Below are positions 17,334 through 24,913 of a stretch of 64,000 bases of DNA, piece by piece. The notes under the pieces were generated by a model. It ran no database searches and was not told where the DNA came from. It saw only the letters and a program-made list of their open reading frames with translations. This DNA is from an uncultured Prevotellaceae bacterium. GTDB lineage: Bacteria > Bacteroidota > Bacteroidia > Bacteroidales > Bacteroidaceae. Positions within the stretch are counted from its first letter, which is position 1. Every line of letters starts with the position of its first letter. The stretch covers positions 1 to 64,000 of the forward strand of contig CAMVOK010000002.1 in the NCBI GenBank assembly GCA_947169115.1, in the 5' to 3' direction. A program made the translations under genes and the position numbers.

Positions 17334-18371
17334 ATGAAAGAAACAATTTTGGTAACTGGCGGTTGTGGCTTTATTGGTTCGCACACCACCGTTGAGTTGC
17401 AGGAAGCAGGTTACGACGTTGTCATTGTCGATAACCTGAGTAATTCACGCATCGAGGTGCTTGACGGCATAGAGAAGATTACAGGCATTCGTCCTGCATT
17501 CGAGAAGGTTGACCTTCGCGACATGGACGCAACGGAGGCTGTCTTCAAGAAGTATCCGAAGATTAAGGGTATCATCCACTTTGCAGCTTCTAAGGCTGTG
17601 GGTGAGAGCGTAGAGAAACCCTTGTTGTACTATCGTAACAATCTTGTTTCTCTTATCAACCTGTTGGAACTTATGCCCAAGTACGACGTGAAGGGTATCA
17701 TCTTCTCTTCTTCTTGCACCGTCTATGGTCAGCCCACGAAAGAGAATCTGCCCGTCACCGAGCAGGCTCCCATCCAGAAGGCGCTCAGCCCCTACGGCAA
17801 CACGAAGCAGATTAACGAGGAAATCATCCAGGACTACGTTCACTCTGGTGCTCCCATCAAGTCGGTAATCCTGCGATACTTCAACCCCATTGGTGCACAT
17901 CCCACAGCCGAGATTGGTGAACTTCCCATCGGTGTGCCCATGAATCTGATTCCTTTCGTTACGCAGACTGCCATTGGTGTTCGCAAGCAACTGAAGATAT
18001 TTGGTAACGACTATGATACTCCTGACGGAACCTGCATCCGCGACTACATCTATGTAGTTGACCTCGCCAAGGCTCATGTAAAGGCTATGACCCGCGTGCT
18101 GGAAGGCGATGGTGACAAGGTGGAAGTATTCAACATCGGTACTGGCCGTGGTCTTTCTACGTTGGAGGTTGTCGAAGGCTTCGAGAAGGCTACCGGCGTG
18201 AAGGTCAACTGGGAATACGCTCCCCGTCGCGAGGGTGATATCGAGAAGGTGTGGGGTAATGTTGACAAGGCCAACAAGGTGCTTGGCTGGAAGGCAGATA
18301 CTCCTACCGATCAGGTTCTTGCTTCTGCCTGGAAGTGGCAAGAGAAGCTCCGTGCCGACGGTATCATGTAA
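17334..18371 (+). CDS. galE: UDP-glucose 4-epimerase
   Basis: Interconverts UDP-glucose and UDP-galactose. An extended SDR of 345 aa with VTGGCGFIGSHT at the N-terminus, SSSCTVYG and a catalytic YGNTK motif (SPYGNTKQINEE), then RYFNPIGAHP and a C-terminal EYAPRREGDIEKV. The start is MKETILVTGG; the track's nine extra codons lie in the repeat-rich spacer. A strong terminator follows 15 bp after the stop. Confidence 0.96.
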   Translation: MKETILVTGGCGFIGSHTTVELQEAGYDVVIVDNLSNSRIEVLDGIEKITGIRPAFEKVDLRDMDATEAVFKKYPKIKGIIHFAASKAVGESVEKPLLYYRNNLVSLINLLELMPKYDVKGIIFSSSCTVYGQPTKENLPVTEQAPIQKALSPYGNTKQINEEIIQDYVHSGAPIKSVILRYFNPIGAHPTAEIGELPIGVPMNLIPFVTQTAIGVRKQLKIFGNDYDTPDGTCIRDYIYVVDLAKAHVKAMTRVLEGDGDKVEVFNIGTGRGLSTLEVVEGFEKATGVKVNWEYAPRREGDIEKVWGNVDKANKVLGWKADTPTDQVLASAWKWQEKLRADGIM

Positions 18372-18385
18372 TCTTCCGCGTTATT

Positions 18386-18429
18386 AAAAAGGGGCATGTC
18401 AGAATAAAAACTGACATGCCCCTTTTTTT
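18386..18429. terminator. Strong bidirectional terminator galE/Nudix
   Basis: A perfect stem aaaaaggggcatgtcag / ctgacatgcccctttttt with an 8-nt loop, A-run on the left and T-run on the right. It serves both convergent genes. Confidence 0.92.
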
Positions 18430-18456
18430 ATTTGTCAACATCGAAACACACAAAAC

Positions 18457-19017
18457 TCACGGATTGTCTATAATGTCTTTTTCGTAGAAATATCTCCAAA
18501 GGGGAGCTGCCATCAAGGCTTGCTGTATTTCGCCATTCAATAATAGTTGTCGAACTTCCTCGGGTTCCATTTCATAAACGGCAATATCCTCGGTCTGCTC
18601 TAAGTGCTGTGTGCTGGTTTTCTCAACTCCTACGGCAATAAGTGTATGGCTGACATTTGTACAAGCCGATGAGTTGGGACACAAGGTCATAAAGTGTTTC
18701 CATTCTCCACCGGTGTAGCCCGTTTCTTCGTACAATTCGCGTTGGCCTGCCTGTAGTGGAGGTTCTCCGTCTTCTATTACGCCAGCAGGAATCTCATAGG
18801 CAACCACTCCACGGGCGTGGCGGTATTGTCGTTCCATGATGAACTTGCCTTCTTTGTTGATGGCGATGATGTTTACCCAGTCGGGATATTCCAATACATA
18901 GAATTCCTTGTGCTCTGCTCCGCTTGGCAGCCTGACATGGTCGCGACGAGCCGTCATCCATGGGCGACGTATCAAGTATTCGCTGTTAAGCAGTGTCCAT
19001 TTCTGAATGTCTTTCAT
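18457..19017 (-). CDS. Nudix hydrolase (ADP-ribose pyrophosphatase-like)
   Basis: 186 aa with a complete Nudix box GVIEDGEPPLQAGQRELYEETGY, preceded by RQYRHARGVVAYEIPAG, the arrangement of ADP-ribose/ADP-sugar pyrophosphatases. The substrate cannot be fixed from sequence. It ends the minus-strand run and starts 6 bp after the DUF1294 gene stop. Confidence 0.9.
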   Translation of the reverse strand: MKDIQKWTLLNSEYLIRRPWMTARRDHVRLPSGAEHKEFYVLEYPDWVNIIAINKEGKFIMERQYRHARGVVAYEIPAGVIEDGEPPLQAGQRELYEETGYTGGEWKHFMTLCPNSSACTNVSHTLIAVGVEKTSTQHLEQTEDIAVYEMEPEEVRQLLLNGEIQQALMAAPLWRYFYEKDIIDNP

Positions 19018-19023
19018 ATCCTT

Positions 19024-19299
19024 TTACTTGTTTCCGTGGAGTAGATACCATCCGAGAAGTCCCAGTTGTAGAATCAAGATAAAGGGAATGCCAAGGCGGA
19101 ACGACCAGTGCTGCGTCTTGTGATGCCATACTTGCATGCCCAGTAGTGCCCCGATGCTTCCACCAAAAATGGAGAGTAAGAAAAGGGTGGATTCCGGCGT
19201 GCGCCATTTCTCGTTTTTAGCCTTCCATTTGTCTATTCCAAAAACAACGAACGTGATAATGCTCATTGCCAGAATATAGATTACAAAATACTTCCACAT
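19024..19299 (-). CDS. DUF1294 small membrane protein
   Basis: 91 aa with three hydrophobic segments and the family core GIDKWKAKNEKWRTPESTLFLLSIFGGSIGALLGMQVWHHKT. Function unknown. It sits between GH16 and Nudix genes in the same operon with gaps of 14 and 6 bp. Confidence 0.88.
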   Translation of the reverse strand: MWKYFVIYILAMSIITFVVFGIDKWKAKNEKWRTPESTLFLLSIFGGSIGALLGMQVWHHKTQHWSFRLGIPFILILQLGLLGWYLLHGNK

Positions 19300-19313
19300 T
19301 TTTTTTTATTTAA

Positions 19314-20150
19314 TTATTTCTTCTGATACACTCTTACGTAGTCAATCTGGTATAGCATGGGGAAGGCGTCGTGCTGGGGTCTGCCGCCGTTGATGCCTCC
19401 GATGGCTAAGTTCAGCAGAATGTAGTGGGGCTGTTGCATAGGGTTCCTATGATGCCCAATTCCTCCGTTCTGCGTTTTATTCAAGGAAACCTCGTTTAGG
19501 AGTTCGTCATCTAAGTATATTCTTAGATAATCTTCTTGCCAGTCCATCACCCATGTGTGGAACTTCTCGTTCCAGTACGGGTCTTTGTCGAGAAAATGCT
19601 GATAGGGAATGCGCTTCGAATCCCATACGGCATTGTTGGGGAGGTCGTTTCCCCAGGCTGCATTGGCTAAAATGTGGGGCGTTCCGTTAATGTGGTAATA
19701 CTCCATAACGTCAATCTCCCCACAGGAGGGCCATGGCATGGATGTTCCTAACGTCCATATTGCCGGCCAAGACCCCATGACAGCTGGAATCCGGGCACGA
19801 ACTTCCAGTCGTCCGTAAAGGAAGGAGAAAGTTCCTCGTGTGTTGATGCTGCCACTGCTGTATTTCGCATACGGGCGGCGTTTCCTCCAGTCACGCGCAT
19901 GCTCAGTATATTGTGGATTGGGAATGCTGTCTATGCGTCCCTCAAGGATGAGGAAACCGTTCCTTGTATTTGCGTTTTCGGGTTGATACCATTGGTCTTC
20001 CTCGTTACGTACAAACCCATGTTCGGAGTGCCATACCTCCCAGTTTACGGTCTCGCCGTCAAATTCGTCGTGAAACACAAGCTGCCACTCGTCCTGAGCG
20101 TAACATATGATTGGGACGAACAGGACTATAAGACTCAATAATTTATTCAT
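19314..20150 (-). CDS. Glycoside hydrolase family 16 protein
   Basis: A secreted beta-glucan-active enzyme family (laminarinase/lichenase-like). 278 aa: signal peptide MNKLLSLIVLFVPIICYAQ (about 1-19), then one GH16 jelly-roll domain. The catalytic motif is CGEIDVMEYY (ExDxxE). WPAIWTLG precedes it and YVRVYQ closes the domain. No carbohydrate-binding module or sorting domain is present. The start codon overlaps the end of the FHA gene by 8 bp, so the two are translationally linked. Confidence 0.92.
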   Translation of the reverse strand: MNKLLSLIVLFVPIICYAQDEWQLVFHDEFDGETVNWEVWHSEHGFVRNEEDQWYQPENANTRNGFLILEGRIDSIPNPQYTEHARDWRKRRPYAKYSSGSINTRGTFSFLYGRLEVRARIPAVMGSWPAIWTLGTSMPWPSCGEIDVMEYYHINGTPHILANAAWGNDLPNNAVWDSKRIPYQHFLDKDPYWNEKFHTWVMDWQEDYLRIYLDDELLNEVSLNKTQNGGIGHHRNPMQQPHYILLNLAIGGINGGRPQHDAFPMLYQIDYVRVYQKK

Positions 20151-20679
20151 TGTCCTTGGAGTTTGCTGTTCGCAGTATTAGGGTAGTAGCTCCAATGGTG
20201 ATGATGCTGCCTTCTTCCAGACGTATGCGGTCTTGGTCACGTAGGATTTCGTTCATGTAGAAAGTCCCCGTGTTGCTTGGTGCATCTCGCAGTATGTATT
20301 GCAGTTCCCCGCGCTTGTTGCGTTGCACCCGTATGATGCAATGTTTCGTATCTACGCTTGGGTCCACTGTTTCTATGGGGGTGTTGATGTTCGTACCTTT
20401 TACGTAGCGTCCAATCACATTGTCGCCCATGTGTAGGGGGAGAACCTGTTTGTAGTGAAATACATTCTCCACAACAACGATGCTTCCGTATGTCTCGGCA
20501 TTCGCTTGTTCGTCGAGGAACTTTTCTTCGTGTTTACTACGAAGTTTACTGGTTCCGATGCGTATGCCGAACTGTTTATGACATTCAGGGCATTCGAAGA
20601 CCAGTTGCTGACCGTCGCTATATTGGGTTTCGTCAAAGGTGATATAGTTATCACATTTGGGACAACGAACCCTTTTCAT
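20143..20679 (-). CDS. Zinc-ribbon FHA-domain protein
   Basis: 178 aa. An N-terminal MJ0042-type zinc ribbon (CPKCDNYITFD...FECPECHKQFG) is followed by an FHA domain (about residues 75-172) with VIGRYVKG, DPSVDTKHCIIRV and NTGTFYMNE, suited to phosphothreonine binding. No kinase is nearby. It is the second gene of the HU/SPOR-FHA-GH16-DUF1294-Nudix run. Confidence 0.88.
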   Translation of the reverse strand: MKRVRCPKCDNYITFDETQYSDGQQLVFECPECHKQFGIRIGTSKLRSKHEEKFLDEQANAETYGSIVVVENVFHYKQVLPLHMGDNVIGRYVKGTNINTPIETVDPSVDTKHCIIRVQRNKRGELQYILRDAPSNTGTFYMNEILRDQDRIRLEEGSIITIGATTLILRTANSKDNE

Positions 20680-20700
20680 GTTATTGGGGAAAATTGGGAT

Positions 20701-21669
20701 TTATGAATGGTGAACCCATGCCGAACGGTATTCCGAGGAACGCTGTCTGATTTCCCGTGCGGCATCGTTAGCCTCTTCCTCCGTGTTGAAATGGCCGACG
20801 ACCACTCGGTTCATGGAACCGTTGGAGACAATGCGGGCACTGACAAATCCCCGTGAGGAAAGCGTGTTGACATAGCGTGTGGCGTTCTCCATGGAGATGG
20901 CACTTGCCAATACGATGTAATATTCTTCCTTGGCGATAGGCTGTTCAACAGTTTCTTGGGGCGTTGATGCAGGTTCTGTCTTTTCCGTTGCTGTTGTATT
21001 CTCCTCTTCTGATGCCGCAGGCTGGATGTTCAGGCCTGGAGTCGTGGGGAACAGCAATTCCTGTATGCTGCTCCGCAGTTCAAAACCGTTCCCATACTGT
21101 GTAGGACTGTTGAATACAATGAAAAGCAGTATGGCAGCGCAGGCGGCAGCAACAAAGTTGGCGATTCTACGGTTTATTCGGATGACAATAGCCTTTTCGT
21201 CGGCCTCCATGGATGCCGTGATGGGCACAACTTTGGCTACCTTCTTATCTTCTAATGAAGCAAAATGGAATGTGTCTAATCCATAATACTCGGGTGTCGT
21301 AACGCCCGCATCATGGGCCGTGAACTGTATGTCCTTTCCGTCTTCGCTTGTGAAAATACCAATTGCACCGAAGTCCACGCACCCTTCGTCCTCCAGGGTC
21401 TGTGTGATTTCCGTTACCCATTCACCAAGTCTTTGTCCGGCTTGTTGTTCCGTAAGGTTGTAGATGTCGGAAATGGCACGCACAACGAGGTCATCGCTAT
21501 GCATTAGGTTGGCATTGAAACGAACCGAACGATAGGGGGGGAGAATCTCATCGTCCACCTCGTTACGGACAGCCTCAATCTGCTGAACGATGAAAGTACC
21601 CAACCCCGGTATAACTACGTAATCGTGATTGAGTAATAGGTATTCTACTAAAGTGGACATTTGATTCAT
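20701..21669 (-). CDS. HU-like (CCDC81-type) and SPOR-domain membrane protein
   Basis: 322 aa: N-terminal HU/CCDC81-like domain in two parts (LVEYLLLNHDYVVIPGLGTFIVQQ and EQQAGQRLGEWVTEITQTLEDEG), a transmembrane helix (FVAAACAAILLFIVF), a Ser/Thr/Glu linker and a C-terminal SPOR domain (EYYIVLASAISMENATRYVNTL...VVVGHFNTEEEANDAAREI). SPOR domains bind denuded peptidoglycan, so a division or envelope role is likely. The track start (21708) is upstream of a TACCTTTG promoter box at 21674-21681; I use the ATG at 21669, and 21660 is also possible. Confidence 0.85.
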   Translation of the reverse strand: MNQMSTLVEYLLLNHDYVVIPGLGTFIVQQIEAVRNEVDDEILPPYRSVRFNANLMHSDDLVVRAISDIYNLTEQQAGQRLGEWVTEITQTLEDEGCVDFGAIGIFTSEDGKDIQFTAHDAGVTTPEYYGLDTFHFASLEDKKVAKVVPITASMEADEKAIVIRINRRIANFVAAACAAILLFIVFNSPTQYGNGFELRSSIQELLFPTTPGLNIQPAASEEENTTATEKTEPASTPQETVEQPIAKEEYYIVLASAISMENATRYVNTLSSRGFVSARIVSNGSMNRVVVGHFNTEEEANDAAREIRQRSSEYRSAWVHHS

Positions 21670-21673
21670 GATG

Positions 21674-21681
21674 CAAAGGTA
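21674..21681 (-). promoter_or_regulatory. -7 box of the HU/SPOR operon promoter
   Basis: Minus strand TACCTTTG only 5 bp before the ATG at 21669, implying a leaderless or very short-leader mRNA. Confidence 0.5.
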
Positions 21682-21742
21682 ATGCTTTTTTTCTAAATCT
21701 ACCAACATTCAGTTGTCTTTTTTGAAACTTTTTCTGCCTCTC

Positions 21743-21774
21743 TTTGTATAATTGGATTATAATCAATATCTTTG
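21743..21774 (+). promoter_or_regulatory. rfbC promoter
   Basis: TTTG (21743-21746), 20 nt, TATCTTTG (21767-21774), 27 bp before the rfbC ATG. Confidence 0.7.
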
Positions 21775-21801
21775 TGGTAAAATAAAAAATTATTTGCGAT
21801 T

Positions 21802-22350
21802 ATGGAATATATAATGACTTCACTTGAGGGTGTATGGATACTTGAACCAAAGGTGTTTGGTGATTCACGTGGTTATTTCATGGAGACGTATCAAAAGGCT
21901 GATTTTGAGCGTCATATAGGTGATATTACTTTTGTGCAGGACAATGAGTCCAAGTCATCTTATGGCGTATTGCGTGGTCTGCATTACCAGAAAGGAGACT
22001 TTAGTCAGGCCAAGCTTGTACGTGTGATAAAAGGGCGTGTCCTGGACGTTGCCGTGGATTTGCGTAAGAGTTCGCCCACTTTTGGTCAGCACTTGATGGT
22101 GGAACTCAGCGAGGAAAACAAACGCCAGTTCTTCATACCCCGTGGCTTTGCACATGGCTTCTTGGTCATGAGTGAAGAAGCCGTATTCTGTTATAAGGTG
22201 GACAACGTGTATGCGCCACAGGCAGAGTGCTCCATTCGTTTCGACGACCCCACGCTCAATATTCAGTGGCCCATTCCTGCCGAAGACATGAATCTGTCGC
22301 CCAAGGATACGAATGGCGTAGAACTAAAAGACGCTGTTCTGTTCGACTGA
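21802..22350 (+). CDS. rfbC: dTDP-4-dehydrorhamnose 3,5-epimerase
   Basis: The third step of dTDP-L-rhamnose synthesis. 182-aa cupin with DSRGYFMETYQ, QDNESKSSYGVLRGLHYQ (catalytic His), VRVIKGRVLDVAVDLRKSSPTFG and FIPRGFAHGF. Complete length. rfbA, rfbB and rfbD are not in the window, so it is an isolated copy. Its last 27 bp overlap the convergent folB. Confidence 0.95.
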   Translation: MEYIMTSLEGVWILEPKVFGDSRGYFMETYQKADFERHIGDITFVQDNESKSSYGVLRGLHYQKGDFSQAKLVRVIKGRVLDVAVDLRKSSPTFGQHLMVELSEENKRQFFIPRGFAHGFLVMSEEAVFCYKVDNVYAPQAECSIRFDDPTLNIQWPIPAEDMNLSPKDTNGVELKDAVLFD

Positions 22351-22701
22351 TTTCAGGGATATTTCCACACCTGCCCCCTCGCATTGCAGACCTGCAATCG
22401 GGGGGGTAAGTTTTGTTAGGCGCACGGTGACTTGGGTGAGGGTGGGGTACTTCCGCAACAGGCTATGGCCAATTCTTCCGGCCACGTGTTCCAGCAGTTT
22501 GCTGGGTTTACTCATTTCCTCGCGTATGGTATCTGCCATATCTGCATAGCTGACGGTGTCCGTAAGCTGGTCGCTTTCGACAGATGCTGTTTGGTTGGTC
22601 TCAGCCTCTACCGTGACGAGGAAGTCTGCCCCGACCACTCGTTCCTGGGGCATGACTCCGTGGTATGCATGTTGCCGTATGTTATTCAGGAATATCTTCA
22701 T
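22324..22701 (-). CDS. folB: Dihydroneopterin aldolase
   Basis: A folate pathway enzyme, 125 aa. Family features: IFLNNIRQHAYHGVMPQERVVGADFLV at the N-terminus, DTVSYADMADTI, and a C-terminal VRLTKLTPPIAG. It overlaps rfbC at the 3' end and the orphan NrdJ domain gene by 20 bp at the 5' end. Confidence 0.93.
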   Translation of the reverse strand: MKIFLNNIRQHAYHGVMPQERVVGADFLVTVEAETNQTASVESDQLTDTVSYADMADTIREEMSKPSKLLEHVAGRIGHSLLRKYPTLTQVTVRLTKLTPPIAGLQCEGAGVEISLKSVEQNSVF

Positions 22702-23188
22702 CAGTTGTGTTCTCTCCAGGAATGTATTTCTTCAGGGCACGCACCACACCGGCCTTCCATGTGTTGATGCTCTCGCCCTCAAGGGAGAGGGAACCAACCA
22801 GTTTGACCACATTCTCAATGGGCATTCGGTAACGCAACATGCCGGAGATGAGTTTGGCATAGTTCCAAAACTCTTGATTGAATTTCTCGTTCAGTCCCTC
22901 CACGGTTATCTTATAGCCTCGTTTGTTCTGGAACTGGAAGTCGTATCGCTTTCCCACAGGGGTGACAACCTTGATGATTCGGCCCTGACTGACGCTCTTA
23001 GGTATCATGATGCCCTCGTCGTCGTCCATCAGACCTGTGAATATCTCGTAGGGACGTCCGTCGAGTAGTCCGACGAAAGCCACCCAACGGTCCTTGTTGT
23101 TCTGAAAACGTACGATGTCACACTCAAGCACGTCGGGGCGTTTCTCCATCACCTCGGGCTGAGCAACTTCTATTAATGTTTGTTCCAT
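22682..23188 (-). CDS. Orphan C-terminal domain of B12-dependent ribonucleotide reductase
   Basis: 168 aa. The segment RFQNNKDRWVAFVGLLDGRPYEIFTGL, SQGRIIKVV, YDFQFQNKRGYK and LISGMLRYRMPIENVVKLVGSL...INTWKAGVVRALKKYIPG matches the C-terminal region of Bacteroidetes adenosylcobalamin-dependent ribonucleoside-diphosphate reductase. The barrel with the active-site cysteines and the terminal CPxCG-type zinc ribbon are absent. The gene has its own promoter (TAAATTTG, 23210-23217), which also argues for the start at 23188 rather than 23212. It may be a regulatory domain expressed alone or a maintained fragment. Confidence 0.7.
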   Translation of the reverse strand: MEQTLIEVAQPEVMEKRPDVLECDIVRFQNNKDRWVAFVGLLDGRPYEIFTGLMDDDEGIMIPKSVSQGRIIKVVTPVGKRYDFQFQNKRGYKITVEGLNEKFNQEFWNYAKLISGMLRYRMPIENVVKLVGSLSLEGESINTWKAGVVRALKKYIPGENTTDEDIPE

Positions 23189-23209
23189 GATTGTGTCGTA
23201 TATATGCTG

Positions 23210-23237
23210 CAAATTTAGGAATTATTTCGTACATTTG
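23210..23237. promoter_or_regulatory. Divergent promoter pair
   Basis: Minus strand TAAATTTG (23210-23217) serves the NrdJ-like gene; plus strand TACATTTG (23230-23237) serves the nitroreductase 24 bp downstream. Confidence 0.55.
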
Positions 23238-23260
23238 CAAAATAATAATATAATAAAGGT

Positions 23261-24007
23261 ATGTTGAAGGATATGTTATGCCGGCGGACAACCATCCGCC
23301 GCTACCGCAAAGAGGACGTGAGCGATGCCCTGATAGATGAGTTGTTGGATTCAGCCATGCGCACGCAGACCATGGGGAACTTGCAGCTCTACAGCGTAGT
23401 AAGAACTCGTAGCGAGGAGATGAAGCAGCGTCTCCTGCCCACTCATTTCGGGCAGCCCATGGTTGTGGATGCCCCGGTCGTGCTGACCATCTGTGCCGAT
23501 TTCCACCGTACCACACGTTGGTGTGAGGAACGCGAGGCCCAGCCTGGCTATGGCAATGTGCTCAGTTTGATGAATGCCATGAGCGATGCCCTGCTCTTCA
23601 CACAAACCTTCTCCCTGCTGGCCGAGGAGGCCGGACTTGGCTTGTGCTATCTGGGAACCACAATTTATAACCCCGGACAGATTATCGATGTGTTGGGCCT
23701 GCCCCAGTTGGTTATGCCCGTGGCAACTCTCACCGTAGGGTGGCCCGACGAACGTCCCGTCATCTCCGACCGTCTGCCCCTTTCGGCAATCGTACACGAA
23801 GAGACCTACCACGACTACAGCCGTGCCGACATCGACCGCCTCTACCAGCCCAAGGAAGCCTTACCCGAGAACCGAGAGTTCGTGCGAGTGAATGGCAAAC
23901 AGACTTTGGCACAGGTCTTCACCGACTGCCGCTACCGTCGTGAGGACAACGAAGCTATGTCGGAAACCTTCCTGGAGACCATGCGCCGACAAGGGTTTAT
24001 GGTTTAA
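23261..24007 (+). CDS. Nitroreductase family protein
   Basis: An FMN-dependent NAD(P)H oxidoreductase of 248 aa, NfsA/FRP-like. It begins RRTTIRRYRKEDVSDALIDELLDSAMRTQTMGNLQLYSVV (FMN phosphate and dimer contacts), has DALLFTQTFSLLAEEAGLGLCYLG in the middle, and a C-terminal extension with GWPDERP. The natural electron acceptor is unknown. It is followed immediately by a repeat-flanked block. Confidence 0.9.
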   Translation: MLKDMLCRRTTIRRYRKEDVSDALIDELLDSAMRTQTMGNLQLYSVVRTRSEEMKQRLLPTHFGQPMVVDAPVVLTICADFHRTTRWCEEREAQPGYGNVLSLMNAMSDALLFTQTFSLLAEEAGLGLCYLGTTIYNPGQIIDVLGLPQLVMPVATLTVGWPDERPVISDRLPLSAIVHEETYHDYSRADIDRLYQPKEALPENREFVRVNGKQTLAQVFTDCRYRREDNEAMSETFLETMRRQGFMV

Positions 24008-24012
24008 GTTTA

Positions 24013-24472
24013 GTAATCGGACACCCGTTAGGGCTACGCTTGCGTGGCGAAGCGGTGTAAAACTGGCTTGAGATAGTTACAATCTCAGTCCGTTTCCGTT
24101 ACTTCTGTATATCCCTGCGTCCGCTATATGGACCTCCGTTTTGTGACATCAATGTCACAAACCGAGGCATAAGGAAATTTCGCTTTGTGACATATACAGT
24201 CACAAGTCGAATCATAAGGCCGTTTCGTTTTGTGCCACCAATGTCACAAAACAGAGGTTGTACTCAATGTCTGTACTCCTCCGGGGAGGCAATTGCGAGT
24301 TATGTGTTTGAGCAATTGGGGAGCATAGCGACGGTGGCAAAGGTAGGGGTGGTAGCGTCAAGAGGAAAGTATGATGGTTCGTTACATTTATTTTATGGCT
24401 GTCTAAACCACCCCTGCCCCTCCTTTCTTGCTCCGTTGCTCTACGCAAGCGTAGGCTTCGTCGTCCGATTAC
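24013..24472. mobile_element. MITE-like 460-bp block bounded by terminal inverted repeats
   Basis: The left end gtaatcggac...tacgcttgcgt (24013-24045) is the reverse complement of the right end acgcaagcgta...gtccgattac (24443-24472): 10 and 11 perfect bp separated by a short variable spacer. Between them lie the triple palindrome repeat and a GC-rich stretch, with no real ORF. No target-site duplication is obvious. A non-autonomous element or an arm-stabilised transcript are both possible. Confidence 0.45.
24086..24252 (+). repeat. Locus-A upstream repeat with three gtgac/gtcac palindromes
   Basis: About 166 bp starting cagtccgtttccgttacttc and containing ttgtgacatcaatgtcacaa, ttgtgacatatacagtcaca and ttgtgccaccaatgtcacaa in tandem. 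A very similar copy lies at 53797-53962, again upstream of a leader RNA and a surface-protein gene. The phased palindromes could be operators or hairpins. Confidence 0.85.
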
Positions 24473-24579
24473 AAAAAGGAGGGGAATTGAAGTTGCGCTT
24501 TCTTTTTGCAACGGTTGCGTTTCATTCGCCTGCCCATAAAATTTTTCTCTTTTCTCTTTTCATTTTTATCTATTCTTTG

Positions 24580-24587
24580 TATATTTG
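24580..24587 (+). promoter_or_regulatory. -7 box of the LRR-protein leader promoter
   Basis: TATATTTG; predicted start near 24593, giving a 5' leader of about 320 nt before the ATG at 24914. Confidence 0.5.
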
Positions 24588-24599
24588 TCATCGTAAACC

Positions 24600-24833
24600 A
24601 AAAACAATACGCCTATGGACTAACAACGACCTAAGCAAAAAGACATTATAAAAAGAGCGTTAAGCTTTTGTAGCTTCACTTCGGAATCTGGACAATTCCA
24701 CCATATCAGGAGCGACATCAGTGTTAGCGTCCACGCTGTGTATAGCGTGGGCATGACTGATTTCCTGATATGGGCAAGTCCAGAGCCTCGAAGTGAGATC
24801 ATACAAAGTCAGCCCCCGCTATTTTTATTTTGC
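24600..24833 (+). ncRNA. Structured leader RNA A, upstream of the LRR surface protein
   Basis: Five nested helices can be drawn with perfect pairing: cacttcg/cgaagtg (24677-83 with 24789-95), ctggac/gtccag (24688-93 with 24778-83), ccatatcagg/cctgatatgg (24701-10 with 24764-73), atcagt/actgat (24717-22 with 24756-61) and ccacgct/agcgtgg (24731-37 with 24744-50). A T-rich run (tatttttatttt) follows about 25 nt after the closing helix. The 5' part has tacgcc, a minimal ATG-GAC-TAA frame, and gcgttaagcttt. A paralogue with the same shape lies at 54280-54510. I recognise no known riboswitch class. Confidence 0.65.
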
Positions 24834-24913
24834 CTGCTTCCCATCCGTGACTAATCTGTCTGCCAAAGGGGCACAGCGGACGCTAACACAATACTCTATT
24901 AATTACCCAAACA

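Noticed and set aside
24140-24252. TGTGA...TCACA palindromes as Crp-type operators
   Set aside because: The half-sites resemble the Crp consensus, but the spacing is 8-9 nt instead of 6 and varies between the three units; a Crp-family gene in the window is not enough to claim binding.
24187-24651. 154-aa plus-strand ORF in the locus-A upstream region
   Set aside because: It runs through the palindromic repeats and the promoter/leader start, has no family resemblance and an unnatural composition.
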